DNA from: CALODP01 sp942492055
GTDB lineage: Bacteria; Bacteroidota; Ignavibacteria; Ignavibacteriales; Melioribacteraceae
Direction: 5' to 3'
NCBI GenBank assembly: GCA_942492055.1
Contig: CALODP010000016.1
Coordinates: 49,209 to 113,208, forward strand
DNA: 64,000 bases
Below the pieces are notes generated by a model. The model saw nothing but the letters and a program-made list of their open reading frames with translations. It ran no database searches and was not told the DNA's origin. This document shows positions 52,801 through 61,751 of the stretch, one piece after another. Position 1 is the first letter of the stretch, and every line of letters starts with the position of its first letter. Made by a program: the position numbers and the translations under genes.

Positions 52801-53690
52801 GATCTTTTATCGTAAGTGTGATATATGATTTCACCTTCTTTCGTAAAACGAGGATCCATCTCCTTTAAATCAGCAGTTGATGTTATCTTTTCCAATTTAT
52901 CATCAGCTATCTTGTATTGATAAATATCCGAGTTAATAAGCTTTACATTTTCGAAATCAACTTCTTTATTAAAGTAGACTATTCTTTGCGATTCATTATT
53001 CCATCTCGGTTTTTCACCGGTGCCAATTCTTTTCATTTGTATGAAATCAGAATAATAGACTCCGGCGTTTACCGATTCGAAAGTGATTCTTTTCCCGTCC
53101 GGTGCCCAGTTGGCTCTGCAAAAACCATTATCTTCATTAGTGATTTGTGACTTTGAACCGTCAAGTAAATCTATTTTCCATAGTTGTTCGTTGGCGTCGG
53201 AGAAAATCGCGTTTTTTCCGTCAGGAGAAATCGGTGCTCTGTTCGAATATTCCCCTAACTCATATGCTTTTTCATCATTACCATTTCTGATGATTAGCTT
53301 GGTTCCAATAGTGAAAGCTACTGTTCCGTTATCGGCGAAGGAAACTTGCCCTGCATAGCTAACAGGCTCATGCAATTTTGTCAACTCACCGCTAATCAAA
53401 TTCAAAATAGCAGGGGTTTGCAATCCGGTATTTGCGTCAATTAGTTTGAACCCGAGATAATTCTCATCATTCGAAACCGTATAAAATCTTCCGCATCCCG
53501 GAGCGGAAATCAATTCCGTAATTTCATCGTTTTTAATTAAGTAAATAGTAGATTGATATTCATTCGTTACGATGATCCCGTTTTTGGTTTCAATCGGGTC
53601 GGTAAAATAACCTTCCGGAACCAATGGACTATTAGCCCAGAGGGGCATCACAACAAAGAGAATCATTAGGTAGGCATACATCTTTCTCAT
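49815..53690 (-). CDS. Secreted papain-like (C39-type) protease with propeller, Ig-like domains and type IX sorting signal
   Basis: 1291 residues. Signal peptide (VVMPLWA), then PD40/TolB-type propeller repeats to about residue 290 (APISPDGKNAIFSD). A cysteine-peptidase-like domain follows: Cys in YRCCGATSAMQV near 377 and His in TSGHVVLAVGQYGE near 493, then CNDPYGD as the likely Asn/Asp. Two bacterial Ig-like domains with Big_5 features (SVSIYFNKPMN) alternate with carbohydrate-binding-like beta modules. The last 80 residues are a type A sorting domain (YPNPFNPTTTISYALP, GREVARLVDEV, GVYFYSIQAG). It is exported across the outer membrane and probably anchored. The promoter is 60 bases upstream. 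Confidence 0.88.
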   Translation of the reverse strand: MRKMYAYLMILFVVMPLWANSPLVPEGYFTDPIETKNGIIVTNEYQSTIYLIKNDEITELISAPGCGRFYTVSNDENYLGFKLIDANTGLQTPAILNLISGELTKLHEPVSYAGQVSFADNGTVAFTIGTKLIIRNGNDEKAYELGEYSNRAPISPDGKNAIFSDANEQLWKIDLLDGSKSQITNEDNGFCRANWAPDGKRITFESVNAGVYYSDFIQMKRIGTGEKPRWNNESQRIVYFNKEVDFENVKLINSDIYQYKIADDKLEKITSTADLKEMDPRFTKEGEIIYHTYDKRSVKKSASLSSKSLRKSSEKTVFEISEPLKIKIFSNSKTSLKKESSSEIPDWVHIHQVWDTRDNGQWTSDPVNNKHQGYRCCGATSAMQVVATYKILAPNPFETHGHTSPYGQYLSEPYSYNGYTYDGYSIRSGAPGYFSGAHGYMWDSGRSPHSSTESFFKRHGIEASVSDAITWSKVKTEFDKGYPYDICTVSLTSGHVVLAVGQYGEGTSIYCNDPYGDKNAGNYGGIRNGKNCIYDWGDANTGHIKVTPVVWGVTARYDMELRVFSTYPEDQQKEISTSSNLIVKFNAPIDSNSVKGKILLTDLEGNSVDFKYNFERNDEGILELEPSTFLEGEKDYLIKINSGLLSNSGLLLNENTTVMFTTGKEEKISGSQLNGFEDIADWKISFSGIDNEKSSAVVSKERVLKDAKSLEMTYKFSGSANGFYRVEAANDIVIGNDDFQSVGVWVFGDCSGNTLELWFEDSNGKLKRGLAQTITWSGWKLVSVPVNEIDFSGEKKFNSLAVRQETGKSSSGKIFFDDIVLLATPSEVNQISPALGSKDVKAGSSVSIYFNKPMNKEITEKAFSILPAIEGVFSWENNDQKMIFTPNTDLEPKTNYVVKIDTSVADANGVKMNHLFVSDFKTERIELSLVKSYPYDGCDRVSKSAKVVFKMDGPVDKTTLYQRVLLETSDGESVKYKVDPATKYSEGYIIVYPINPFEEDKSYKAFLKKDIKDEIGLTLNEEIEINFSIPQSCYQSGNIFYGFEEDAWESATESEGSFGIDIYKSTLTLADNVIYSDEKGGELRYSFKGDKGFCAFDYTGGDISVTRNGLFGMWIFGDFSGNKIYFRFKDTQNKIINEEIGALDFTGWGIGFVYLDQIEGTGDLTFVGIAVEKTIDGEQSGILYLDDLQTDLTLPVEEENNSLPTQFELAQNYPNPFNPTTTISYALPSNAKVVMKVYDVLGREVARLVDEVKPAGKYNVNFNANGLSSGVYFYSIQAGKFSETKKLMLLK

Positions 53691-53749
53691 GTCAGAAATT
53701 CCAATTTATTTAGCAATAAACATAGTAATTCGACTTTGGCAAAATTAAT

Positions 53750-53778
53750 ATTATCCTAGGCGTCGTTTTAGCCTTCAA
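53750..53778 (-). promoter_or_regulatory. Sigma70-like promoter of the type IX secreted protease gene
   Basis: On the minus strand TTGAAG, 17 bases, GATAAT, with the -10 about 60 bases before the start codon. Confidence 0.45.
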
Positions 53779-53917
53779 ATATAAAGGATAGTTTTCGTTT
53801 TTTATAATTATTTCTCAGAATCTTTTTCCATTTTCACAATACGAATATACTTTATCATTAAACTTCTTTTTATTAGCTTTACTTCCCACCTATTATTGAA
53901 AAAAAGAAAGGTATGAA

Positions 53918-56092
53918 ATGAAAACTGCCGAAAAATATTTCTCAATACTAATTCTGATTTTAACTTTAGTTCCTTTTTCAGGTAGGGCCTCCAATTTATT
54001 GGAAGAAGGGATGTATCCTTTAAGCCAAATGCCGGGAGATGCTCTTGTAAAAGCAGGATTGAAAATTTCGCCGAAGGAAATATACAATCCAGATGGAATA
54101 AGCTTGATCGACGCTCTTGTAAAAATCGGGGGTTGCACAGGCTCTTTCGTATCAGAAGAGGGATTGATTATTACAAATCATCATTGCGCTTTTGACGCTG
54201 TAAACAAAGCTAGTACTCCCGAAGAAAATTATCTTGAAAACGGATTTACAGCTCAATACAGAGTGGATGAAATTCCGGCCGAAGGATATAAAGTAAGAAT
54301 AACAGAATCATACGAGGATGTTTCTGAAATTATTCTCGATTCCGTTCAAGATATTGAAGATTTTACTGAGCGCTCCAAAGCTATTTCGAAAAAGATGAAA
54401 GAATTAGCCAGAGAATACACGGACAAAGTAAACTCAATTGAAGCTTCCGTATCGGAAATGTTCGCCGGACAAACTTACATTCTTTTCAAATATAGAATTA
54501 TTGAAGATGTTCGCTTGGTTTACGCCCCCCCGAGAGCGATAGGAGAATTCGGAGGAGAAAGTGATAATTGGATGTGGCCAAGACATACAGGTGATTTTTC
54601 TTTCATGCGAGCTTATGTCGCGCCTGACGGAAGTTCGGCGAAGTACTCAAAAGATAATGTTCCTTTTAAGCCGAAAAAGTTTTTGAAAATAAACGCAAAC
54701 GGGGTTAATGAAGATGATTTTGTTTTCATTTTAGGTTATCCTGGTAGAACATATCGTCATAAGCCTGCCAGATACATGGAATATCAATACAACTATTTGC
54801 TCCCGTATACATCGGATCTTTTCGATTGGACAATAAATATGATCGAAGAAACAACCAAGGATCGTCCGGAAGTTTCTCTCAAGTATCAGTCGAATATAAA
54901 AAGTTTGGCAAATGTCACTAAAAATTTCAAAGGAAAACTCCAGGGTATCCGACGCCTTGATCTTATTAATAAGAAAAAGGGAGAAGAAAAAGTTCTGGCT
55001 GATTTTATCGCACAAAATAATGATCTCTCTAATAAGTTCGGACACCTATTTACCAAAATAGATACCGCATATTCTATTCTTTTCGAAAATATTCAGGAAA
55101 ATCTTTGGTTTCGTTTTCTCAACAGAGTATCGAGCAACTTTAAAATAGCTGATTTTGTTGTAGAGTATGCTTCCGAGAGAATGAAGGATGAAGAAGAACG
55201 TTCGTGGAAATTCAGGAAAGAGAATATTGCAGAATCGATAACAGCTCTCGACGAATATTTTGATATATCCGACAAAGAAGTTGAAAAAAAATTCATAACC
55301 AGAATGCTTTCCGATGCCACAAATATGAGTGACGATAATCGAATCGAGGCTGTTGACAATTTACTAGAAGATAAGGAAACAAAAGAGACAATTGCTGAAT
55401 TCGCCGAAGAAGTAGTTAATAACTCAAAAATTCTTAATAAAGATTTCTTCAATGAATTGATAGATCTCGAAATGGAAGAATTAATTAAGATTGACGATCC
55501 GGTAATACAATTTGCAATTGCAATGAAAGATCAACGTGAACTTGTTGAAAATGAAATGGACAAATTCGATGGAGCCGAAAGCAAATTATATCCTCAGCTT
55601 AGCGAGGTAAAAAAGAGATACGATTCCAGAAGCTTTATTCCGGATGCTAATAGTACTCTTCGTCTGACTTACGGTTACATAAAAGGATACAAAAAAGCGG
55701 ACGCGTTAATCTGCACTCCGATTTCAACTTTAGACGGAATAATTGAAAAGAGCTTTTTAGGAGCTGATTACGCAATCCCCGATAAACTAAGAACGTTGTA
55801 CAGGGAAAAAGATTTCGGACGATTTTATGATAAGAAAGTAGGCGGAGTACCGGTTGCCATTCTTTATAATACCGATACAACCGGCGGAAGCTCTGGAAGT
55901 CCGGTGCTAAATGCCAACGGAGAACTAATCGGAGTAAACTTTGACCGAGCTTTTGAGGCTACAATAAATGACTTTGCGTGGAATAACGCTTATAGCCGAT
56001 CAATAGGAGTTGATATTCGCTACGTTTTATGGGTTGTAAGTAAACTTAGCGGAGCAAATAATTTGTTATCGGAAATGGGCGTTCAACCATAA
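53918..56092 (+). CDS. S46 dipeptidyl peptidase, DPP11-like
   Basis: 724 residues with a signal peptide, periplasmic. Catalytic His in TNHHCAFDAV near residue 89, the conserved GGESDNWMWPRHTGDFSFMR region near 210, and Ser 659 in TTGGSSGSPVLNANGELIG. Eighteen residues later is Arg 677 (NFDRAFEA); the same spacing separates Ser655 and Arg673 in Porphyromonas DPP11, where the Arg selects Asp/Glu at P1, while DPP7 has Gly there. The enzyme would release acidic dipeptides for uptake. It lies just before an amino-acid permease gene (24 bases). Confidence 0.93.
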   Translation: MKTAEKYFSILILILTLVPFSGRASNLLEEGMYPLSQMPGDALVKAGLKISPKEIYNPDGISLIDALVKIGGCTGSFVSEEGLIITNHHCAFDAVNKASTPEENYLENGFTAQYRVDEIPAEGYKVRITESYEDVSEIILDSVQDIEDFTERSKAISKKMKELAREYTDKVNSIEASVSEMFAGQTYILFKYRIIEDVRLVYAPPRAIGEFGGESDNWMWPRHTGDFSFMRAYVAPDGSSAKYSKDNVPFKPKKFLKINANGVNEDDFVFILGYPGRTYRHKPARYMEYQYNYLLPYTSDLFDWTINMIEETTKDRPEVSLKYQSNIKSLANVTKNFKGKLQGIRRLDLINKKKGEEKVLADFIAQNNDLSNKFGHLFTKIDTAYSILFENIQENLWFRFLNRVSSNFKIADFVVEYASERMKDEEERSWKFRKENIAESITALDEYFDISDKEVEKKFITRMLSDATNMSDDNRIEAVDNLLEDKETKETIAEFAEEVVNNSKILNKDFFNELIDLEMEELIKIDDPVIQFAIAMKDQRELVENEMDKFDGAESKLYPQLSEVKKRYDSRSFIPDANSTLRLTYGYIKGYKKADALICTPISTLDGIIEKSFLGADYAIPDKLRTLYREKDFGRFYDKKVGGVPVAILYNTDTTGGSSGSPVLNANGELIGVNFDRAFEATINDFAWNNAYSRSIGVDIRYVLWVVSKLSGANNLLSEMGVQP

Positions 56093-56116
56093 TATTGCAT
56101 TATTCCAAGGACTTAT

Positions 56117-58207
56117 ATGACAAAAGCCAAGACACATAAGAAGTTGAAGAAAGAACTATCATTACTACACGTGTATACTATAGCTACCGGAACTACATTA
56201 AGTGCGGGCTTCTTTCTTCTACCGGGAATTGCGGCACAACTAGCGGGACCAGCCTTAATACTCGCCTACGCAATTGCTGCTATTCCAATTATTCCGGCAA
56301 TGTTTAGTATTGTTGAGCTCAGTACCGCAATGCCAAGAGCAGGAGGTGTTTATTACTACCTGGATCGTTCTCTCGGTCCGATGATAGGAACAATCGGAGG
56401 TATCGGTACTTGGCTTTCTTTGATTCTTAAGGTAGCTTTTGCTCTTATCGGAATGGGCACATATATCGGAATCTTTTTCCCCGGATTACCGATCACAACT
56501 ATTGCAGTTATTCTAGCTCTGATCTTGGGAGGACTAAACGTAACAGGAGCAAAACAAGGTGGCGGAGTGCAATTATTTCTTGTCTTCGGCCTTTTGGCAA
56601 TTTTGGCTTTGTTCATAATTACCGGCTCAACCGATTTGACTTTTTCTCATTTCGATAACTTCTTTGGTGCGGAAACAGCAAATATCCTATCTGCAGCAGG
56701 ACTTGTTTATATTAGCTACGGAGGTATTACAAAAGTAGCCAGTTTATCGGAAGAAGTTAAGAATCCCGAAAAGAATCTTTCCTTGGGAGTCTTTCTTTCT
56801 ATCGGCACTGCATTGCTAGTATATATTTTAGGTACGATTGTGATCGTAGGGGTTCTTCCGATGGATCAGCTTATTGGAAATTTAACCCCGGTTGCAGATG
56901 CAGCAAAAGTATTTCTCGGATATCCCGGAACTATTATTCTAACAATCGCAGCTCTATTGGCTTTCTTAGCGGAAGCGAACGCAGGATCTATGAGTGCGTC
57001 AAGATATCCTTTGGCAATGAGTCGTGATCATTTGATGCCGGCACGTTTCAGACGACTAGGAAAATTCGGAACCCCAATTGCTGCTATCGTATTGACAACG
57101 GCCATTATCGTTTTGCTACTTCTCATATTGGATCCGATGAAAATAGCAAAACTTGCCAGCGCATTTCAACTTTTGATTTTCGCCTTTTTATGTCTTGCCG
57201 TTATAGTAATGCGAGAAAGCCAACTGGACTCATACGATCCCGGTTTCAAATCACCATTTTATCCTTGGATGCAAATATTCGGAATTCTGGCTTCGATCTA
57301 TTTAATCGTACAAATGGGCTTCCTTCCAATTATATTTTCATCTGCTTTGATAACATTAAGTTTCATTTGGTATTGGTATTACGGTAGAAAACATGTAATT
57401 AGAAACGGCGCAATTTATCATATTTTCGAACGATTGGGGCAACAACGTTTCGAAGGGCTCGATTCTGAGTTAAGAGGAATACTCAAGGAGAAAGGACTTC
57501 GCAAAGAAGATCCGTTCGATGAAATTGTCGCGCAAAGTAAAGTATTCGATTTGAAAAGCTCCAGTGATTTCGAATCGGTTGTATCAATGGTTTCTGTTTA
57601 TCTTCAAACCATAATTCCTCTTTCAGCCGAAGAGATTGTAAAACAAATAATGGACGGAACAAGAATCGGTGCAACCCCTGTTACCCATGGTGTAGCTTTA
57701 CCACATTTTAGGGTTGATAAGTTGGAACACCCCGAAATGGTTTTGGTCAGATCGAAAAAAGGAATTTCAATTGAGACATATAATCCGTTGACTCATCAGG
57801 CAGAAGAGACTCAAACGGTTTACGCATTGTTTTTCTTAGTGAGTCCGGAATCGGATCCGACTCAGCATTTAAGAATTTTGGCTCAAATAGCAGGACGTGT
57901 TGACGAAGAATCTTTCTCTACCGAATGGATTAATGCTTTAGATGAGCAAGAATTAAAAGAAGCATTATTACGAGACGAGAACTTCCGCTCCCTCTTTGTA
58001 TGTTATAATACAAAAACCGAAACTCTGATCGGTAAATCGATGAGAGAGATTGTTATTCCGGACGGTTGTCTGGTCGCTCTAATAAGAAGAGGAGATACCA
58101 TAATTGTCCCAAAAGGAAGTACAACACTTGAAAACGGTGATAGAATAACGGTAATAGGAGACGCCATTAGTCTTAAAGAACTTGAACGACTTTATGTCGA
58201 TATTTAG
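56117..58207 (+). CDS. APC amino-acid permease fused to PTS EIIA-like and TrkA-C domains
   Basis: 696 residues. Residues 1-430 are a twelve-segment APC-family permease: TGTTLSAGFFLLPGIAA, FSIVELSTAMPRAGGVYYYL and LSEEVKNPEKNL are family signatures. Residues about 470-600 resemble EIIA of the nitrogen/fructose PTS, including a phospho-acceptor His in VTHGVALPHFRV near 535. Residues 610-695 are a TrkA-C (RCK-C) ligand-binding domain (LIGKSMREIVIPDGCLVALI, GDRITVIGD). Transport is probably controlled by PTS-type phosphorylation and by a small ligand. It follows the S46 peptidase gene and may import the released amino acids. Confidence 0.9.
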   Translation: MTKAKTHKKLKKELSLLHVYTIATGTTLSAGFFLLPGIAAQLAGPALILAYAIAAIPIIPAMFSIVELSTAMPRAGGVYYYLDRSLGPMIGTIGGIGTWLSLILKVAFALIGMGTYIGIFFPGLPITTIAVILALILGGLNVTGAKQGGGVQLFLVFGLLAILALFIITGSTDLTFSHFDNFFGAETANILSAAGLVYISYGGITKVASLSEEVKNPEKNLSLGVFLSIGTALLVYILGTIVIVGVLPMDQLIGNLTPVADAAKVFLGYPGTIILTIAALLAFLAEANAGSMSASRYPLAMSRDHLMPARFRRLGKFGTPIAAIVLTTAIIVLLLLILDPMKIAKLASAFQLLIFAFLCLAVIVMRESQLDSYDPGFKSPFYPWMQIFGILASIYLIVQMGFLPIIFSSALITLSFIWYWYYGRKHVIRNGAIYHIFERLGQQRFEGLDSELRGILKEKGLRKEDPFDEIVAQSKVFDLKSSSDFESVVSMVSVYLQTIIPLSAEEIVKQIMDGTRIGATPVTHGVALPHFRVDKLEHPEMVLVRSKKGISIETYNPLTHQAEETQTVYALFFLVSPESDPTQHLRILAQIAGRVDEESFSTEWINALDEQELKEALLRDENFRSLFVCYNTKTETLIGKSMREIVIPDGCLVALIRRGDTIIVPKGSTTLENGDRITVIGDAISLKELERLYVDI

Positions 58208-58330
58208 TTGAAAAAGGATTTAGAATTCCTTATCGTGTTTTCTGATCCTTCTTATTCTTTTATTTGTTGTCACAAATTGTTATATTTTTCGTAATAAAAA
58301 TAAGATAATTTCCATACAGGATAATTTATT

Positions 58331-58729
58331 ATGACAGACGAAATTAAAAAACCCAATCTATTAGTTGTAGAAGACGACTATGAGAATCAAAAATTCTTAC
58401 AAATTTTCCTAAAAAGAAAATTCAATTTGGAAATATGTGATTCTTCCGAAACTTTCTATGAAAAACTTGAGAAAATGAAATTCGATATTATTCTTATGGA
58501 TATTTCTCTTCGCGGGAAAAAAGACGGATTACAGTTAACAAAAGAGCTCCGTGAAAATCCCGAGTATAAAAATCTTCCGATTGTAGGCCTTTCGGCACAT
58601 GCTTTTCAACGGGATAAAGATAATGCATACAATGCCGGCGTTGATGTGTTTTTAACAAAGCCGGTTCAAAATGATGTTCTTATGGATACACTCGTAAAAA
58701 CACTCGAAGAAAAGAAAGCAACCAACTAA
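58331..58729 (+). CDS. Stand-alone response regulator receiver domain
   Basis: 132 residues, CheY-like: acidic pair in VVEDDYENQ near 15, phospho-acceptor Asp in IILMDISLRGKKDG near 57, Thr/Ser position GLSAHA near 84 and Lys in FLTKPVQ near 107. There is no output domain. Such single domains usually serve phosphorelays or bind partner proteins; the sensor kinase is not in this window. A strong terminator follows. Confidence 0.93.
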   Translation: MTDEIKKPNLLVVEDDYENQKFLQIFLKRKFNLEICDSSETFYEKLEKMKFDIILMDISLRGKKDGLQLTKELRENPEYKNLPIVGLSAHAFQRDKDNAYNAGVDVFLTKPVQNDVLMDTLVKTLEEKKATN

Positions 58730-58737
58730 TATATAGT

Positions 58738-58764
58738 AAAACCCTCTGTTCAAGAGGGTTTTAT
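58738..58764 (+). terminator. Rho-independent terminator after the receiver-domain gene
   Basis: AAAACCCTCT, loop GTTCA, AGAGGGTTTT, then ATCTC. Confidence 0.85.
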
Positions 58765-58855
58765 CTCTTCATTAATTTTCCTTGTAACAATTCATTCCCG
58801 TACCGCGTCTAACCGGTAGTTAATTTGCAATCAATACGATTAATTCGGAGATTTT

Positions 58856-59734
58856 ATGTTAAGAAAATTATTCACACTTTTCCTTTTTTGTACTCTTTTC
58901 TCTATTTCTTTACAAGCTCAACGCAACTCAAACAGATGGACCGACGAATGGGATGATGTCTGGGAATGGGATAATGACTTAAAGCCAATGATCGAATTAA
59001 ACTACGGATTTTCAAAAGCAAAAAACAATAATCTCGAAGGGACTCTACCGGATGTAGGATTAGCCGAAATTAAACTCGGATACAGTACCAAAGATTTTTA
59101 CAACGATTATATCATCGAACTAAAAGATAAATATCTCTTTGCCTCCAAAATCGGGAGCAAACTGATGACGGATTACAGTACAGCTACCGATCTAAATTTC
59201 GATTTATATAGAATGGGTGTTGGAAGAAGAAAAGGACTCGGCTATAAATTCGGCGCTGTTGCAATTATCCCTTATTTGCAGGACGCTTTTGTGTGGACTA
59301 AACTCCAAGATTTATCTGACAGATTTTATCCTCAATCCCCGTGGAAAGAAAAGCGTGATGAAAAAGTAATAAATCGCTACAAAGATAATATTCGCTTCGG
59401 TACCTTAGCCGAAGGAGGGATCAAATTCGATGTTGCCTCTTTCGTATCGTTAAACGCCGGATATGAGACCGCTGTAATTTTCCCGAGACATCTTTTCTGG
59501 AAACACGCAGGAAGCTTTATGCTAGAACAAGCAGGATTAATGTCTCTCGATTATTTTGTTGACGAGATAGTTGAAAACTCTCCGGCTGCCGGCCCTATTT
59601 TCAATTTCCTTTTAAAGGGTGGCTACAGATACGCTTTCTATCTTTTGAAAAAAGAAGATATGAACTGGCCTTTCAAAACCGAAGCTCCGTTGACTTTTGA
59701 GACAGTTAAATTCGGTGTAACCTTTACATTCTAA
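58856..59734 (+). CDS. Exported hypothetical protein, outer-membrane-like
   Basis: 292 residues. Signal peptide ends SISLQAQ. A Trp/Asp-rich segment follows (DEWDDVWEWDNDLKP), then repeated strand-like stretches (MIELNYGFSKA, LAEIKLGYSTK, FVSLNAGYETAVIFP) and a C-terminus ending in Phe (VKFGVTFTF), a usual outer-membrane barrel ending. I do not recognise the family. Ribosome site CGGAGA precedes the ATG; a terminator follows 11 bases after the stop. It stands alone as a single gene. Confidence 0.7.
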   Translation: MLRKLFTLFLFCTLFSISLQAQRNSNRWTDEWDDVWEWDNDLKPMIELNYGFSKAKNNNLEGTLPDVGLAEIKLGYSTKDFYNDYIIELKDKYLFASKIGSKLMTDYSTATDLNFDLYRMGVGRRKGLGYKFGAVAIIPYLQDAFVWTKLQDLSDRFYPQSPWKEKRDEKVINRYKDNIRFGTLAEGGIKFDVASFVSLNAGYETAVIFPRHLFWKHAGSFMLEQAGLMSLDYFVDEIVENSPAAGPIFNFLLKGGYRYAFYLLKKEDMNWPFKTEAPLTFETVKFGVTFTF

Positions 59735-59745
59735 AATTTTACCAG

Positions 59746-59770
59746 AGCTGTCTCCTCAGAGACAGCTTTA
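59746..59770 (+). terminator. Rho-independent terminator
   Basis: AGCTGTCTC, loop CTCA, GAGACAGCT (perfect 9-bp stem), then TTTAA. Confidence 0.82.
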
Positions 59771-59940
59771 ACCTAACAAAAAGCTATCAATTCACACACC
59801 TTATATCCTCACTCATATAAACTAATAATAGAATCGCCCCTATCTTTTTCATAAATTCGCATATGGAAAATGAAATCATTATTATTTCATCAATTCTATT
59901 ATTCTTTTGTTACTTCTCAAACTTAGATGAGGTTTTCGAC

Positions 59941-61650
59941 ATGAAGTTCTTCCCCCGATTTGTTCTTCTTTTTTCTATTTCCCTATTGCTCATCTCCTGC
60001 GGGAAAAAAGAGCAAACTGCCGACTTGGTGCTACTCAACGGTAACATCATAACTCTTGAAGATTCTCTACCAAATGCCTCGGCTATCGCTATTAAAGGTG
60101 ATACGATAATGGCAGTCGGCAAAACCAATGAGATAAAGAAGCTTGTCGGAGAACAAACCGAAGTTCTGGATCTAAAGGGGAAAACAGCGATACCCGGTTT
60201 CGTGGAAAGCCACGCACACTTTATGAGTCTGGGAAAATCTCTTCGGGAACTTGATCTAAGTACCGCACTTAACTGGAATGATGTAATAGCGATGGTTGCA
60301 GAGAAAGCGGATAAGGCCAGACCAGGAGAATGGATAATCGGCAGAGGATGGCATCAGGAAAAATGGGATCCGGCTCCTTCACCATCGGTTGACGGTTATC
60401 CGATCCATGATATTTTAAGTTCGGCTTCCCCATATAATCCGGTTCTTCTTAAACATGCCAGTGGGCACGCTATTATCGCTAATAAAAAAGCCATGGAACT
60501 TGCGAAAATAGATACCTCCGTTAAAGCACCGGAGGGAGGACGAATTATCAGAGACACCCTTGGAAACGCTACCGGTGTATTCGAGGAGACCGCGGAATAT
60601 CTTATCTCCAAAGTTTATGAGGAACAATCTTCTTCCCTTTCTCCCGAGGCCCAACTGGAGAATCGTCTCTCCACATTAAAACTTGCGGAGAAGGAATGTT
60701 TGGAAAATGGAATTACCACCTTCCATGACGCATGGACTCCTTTTGCTACCGTTGATTTTTACAAAGAGATGATCGATAAAAAAGAACTCAAAGTAAGAAT
60801 ATACGCTATGCTCGGTGAAGAGAATGACGCGTTAAAGAAAAATATAGCGAAGTACAAAATAATCGGTTATGGTAATAACCATCTTACTGTCAGAGCAATC
60901 AAACGTTTTATTGACGGCGCTCTCGGTTCAAGAGGGGCATGGTTTCAGGATCCTTACAATGATCTCGAAGAGCACTTCGGTCTTTTGAACACTCCATTAA
61001 ATGACCTTGAGGAGACAGCTCGTATTGCGGCAGAGAACGGTTTTCAATTTTGTACTCACGCAATTGGGGACAAAGGGAATCATGAAATACTGAACATCTA
61101 CGAATATGAATATAGCCACTCCAAAGATCCCGTAAATTTAAGATGGAGAGTTGAACACGCTCAACATCTTTTGCCTCAGGATATTCCAAGCTTTGCCCGA
61201 TTGGGCATTATCGCCGCAATGCAGGGAATCCACTGCACTTCGGATGCCCCTTATGTTATCGAACGATTAGGAGAAGAGAGAGCCCAAAGCGGAGCTTATA
61301 TGTGGAGAACCCTAATAGACAACGGAACTGTTATTTGTAACGGAACCGACGCTCCCGTGGAAAAAATAAATCCGATACGTTGTTTCTACGCAAGCGTTAC
61401 CAGAAAAACAAAAGACGGCTCGGAATTTTATCCGGAACAAAAGATGACAAGATTAGAAGCCTTGAAATCTTATACGATTAACGGAGCCTACGCGGCATTC
61501 GAAGAGAATATAAAGGGGTCTTTGGCAAAAGGAAAGTTGGCCGATATTACTGTGCTATCTCAAGATATCCTTACGGTACCGGAAGATGAAATTCTTTCCA
61601 CAAAAGTTTGTAATACAATTATCGGAGGAGAGATTCTTTATTCGAAATAA
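59941..61650 (+). CDS. Amidohydrolase lipoprotein, YtcJ-like
   Basis: 569 residues from the ATG that gives MKFFPRFVLLFSISLLLISC, a signal with lipobox, with GATGAGG upstream; a frame-compatible start 78 bases earlier would bury the signal. Metal-dependent hydrolase motifs: LLNGNIITL, FVESHAHFMSLGKS (HxH near 92-94), GWHQEKWDP, FIDGALGSRGAWF, CTHAIGDKGNHEIL, RVEHAQHL and CNGTDAPVEKINP. This is the YtcJ / amidohydrolase_3 group; substrates are mostly unknown (N-acyl or amide compounds). Membrane-anchored outside the cytoplasm. Confidence 0.9.
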   Translation: MKFFPRFVLLFSISLLLISCGKKEQTADLVLLNGNIITLEDSLPNASAIAIKGDTIMAVGKTNEIKKLVGEQTEVLDLKGKTAIPGFVESHAHFMSLGKSLRELDLSTALNWNDVIAMVAEKADKARPGEWIIGRGWHQEKWDPAPSPSVDGYPIHDILSSASPYNPVLLKHASGHAIIANKKAMELAKIDTSVKAPEGGRIIRDTLGNATGVFEETAEYLISKVYEEQSSSLSPEAQLENRLSTLKLAEKECLENGITTFHDAWTPFATVDFYKEMIDKKELKVRIYAMLGEENDALKKNIAKYKIIGYGNNHLTVRAIKRFIDGALGSRGAWFQDPYNDLEEHFGLLNTPLNDLEETARIAAENGFQFCTHAIGDKGNHEILNIYEYEYSHSKDPVNLRWRVEHAQHLLPQDIPSFARLGIIAAMQGIHCTSDAPYVIERLGEERAQSGAYMWRTLIDNGTVICNGTDAPVEKINPIRCFYASVTRKTKDGSEFYPEQKMTRLEALKSYTINGAYAAFEENIKGSLAKGKLADITVLSQDILTVPEDEILSTKVCNTIIGGEILYSK

Positions 61651-61751
61651 GGCGCTCGGGAAAAAAGATTTTCGATGATTACAATATATCACCAAATAAA
61701 TTTATATAATTGTGTTGTAAATATGTTGTAACAATTTGGTACTTATGCATT

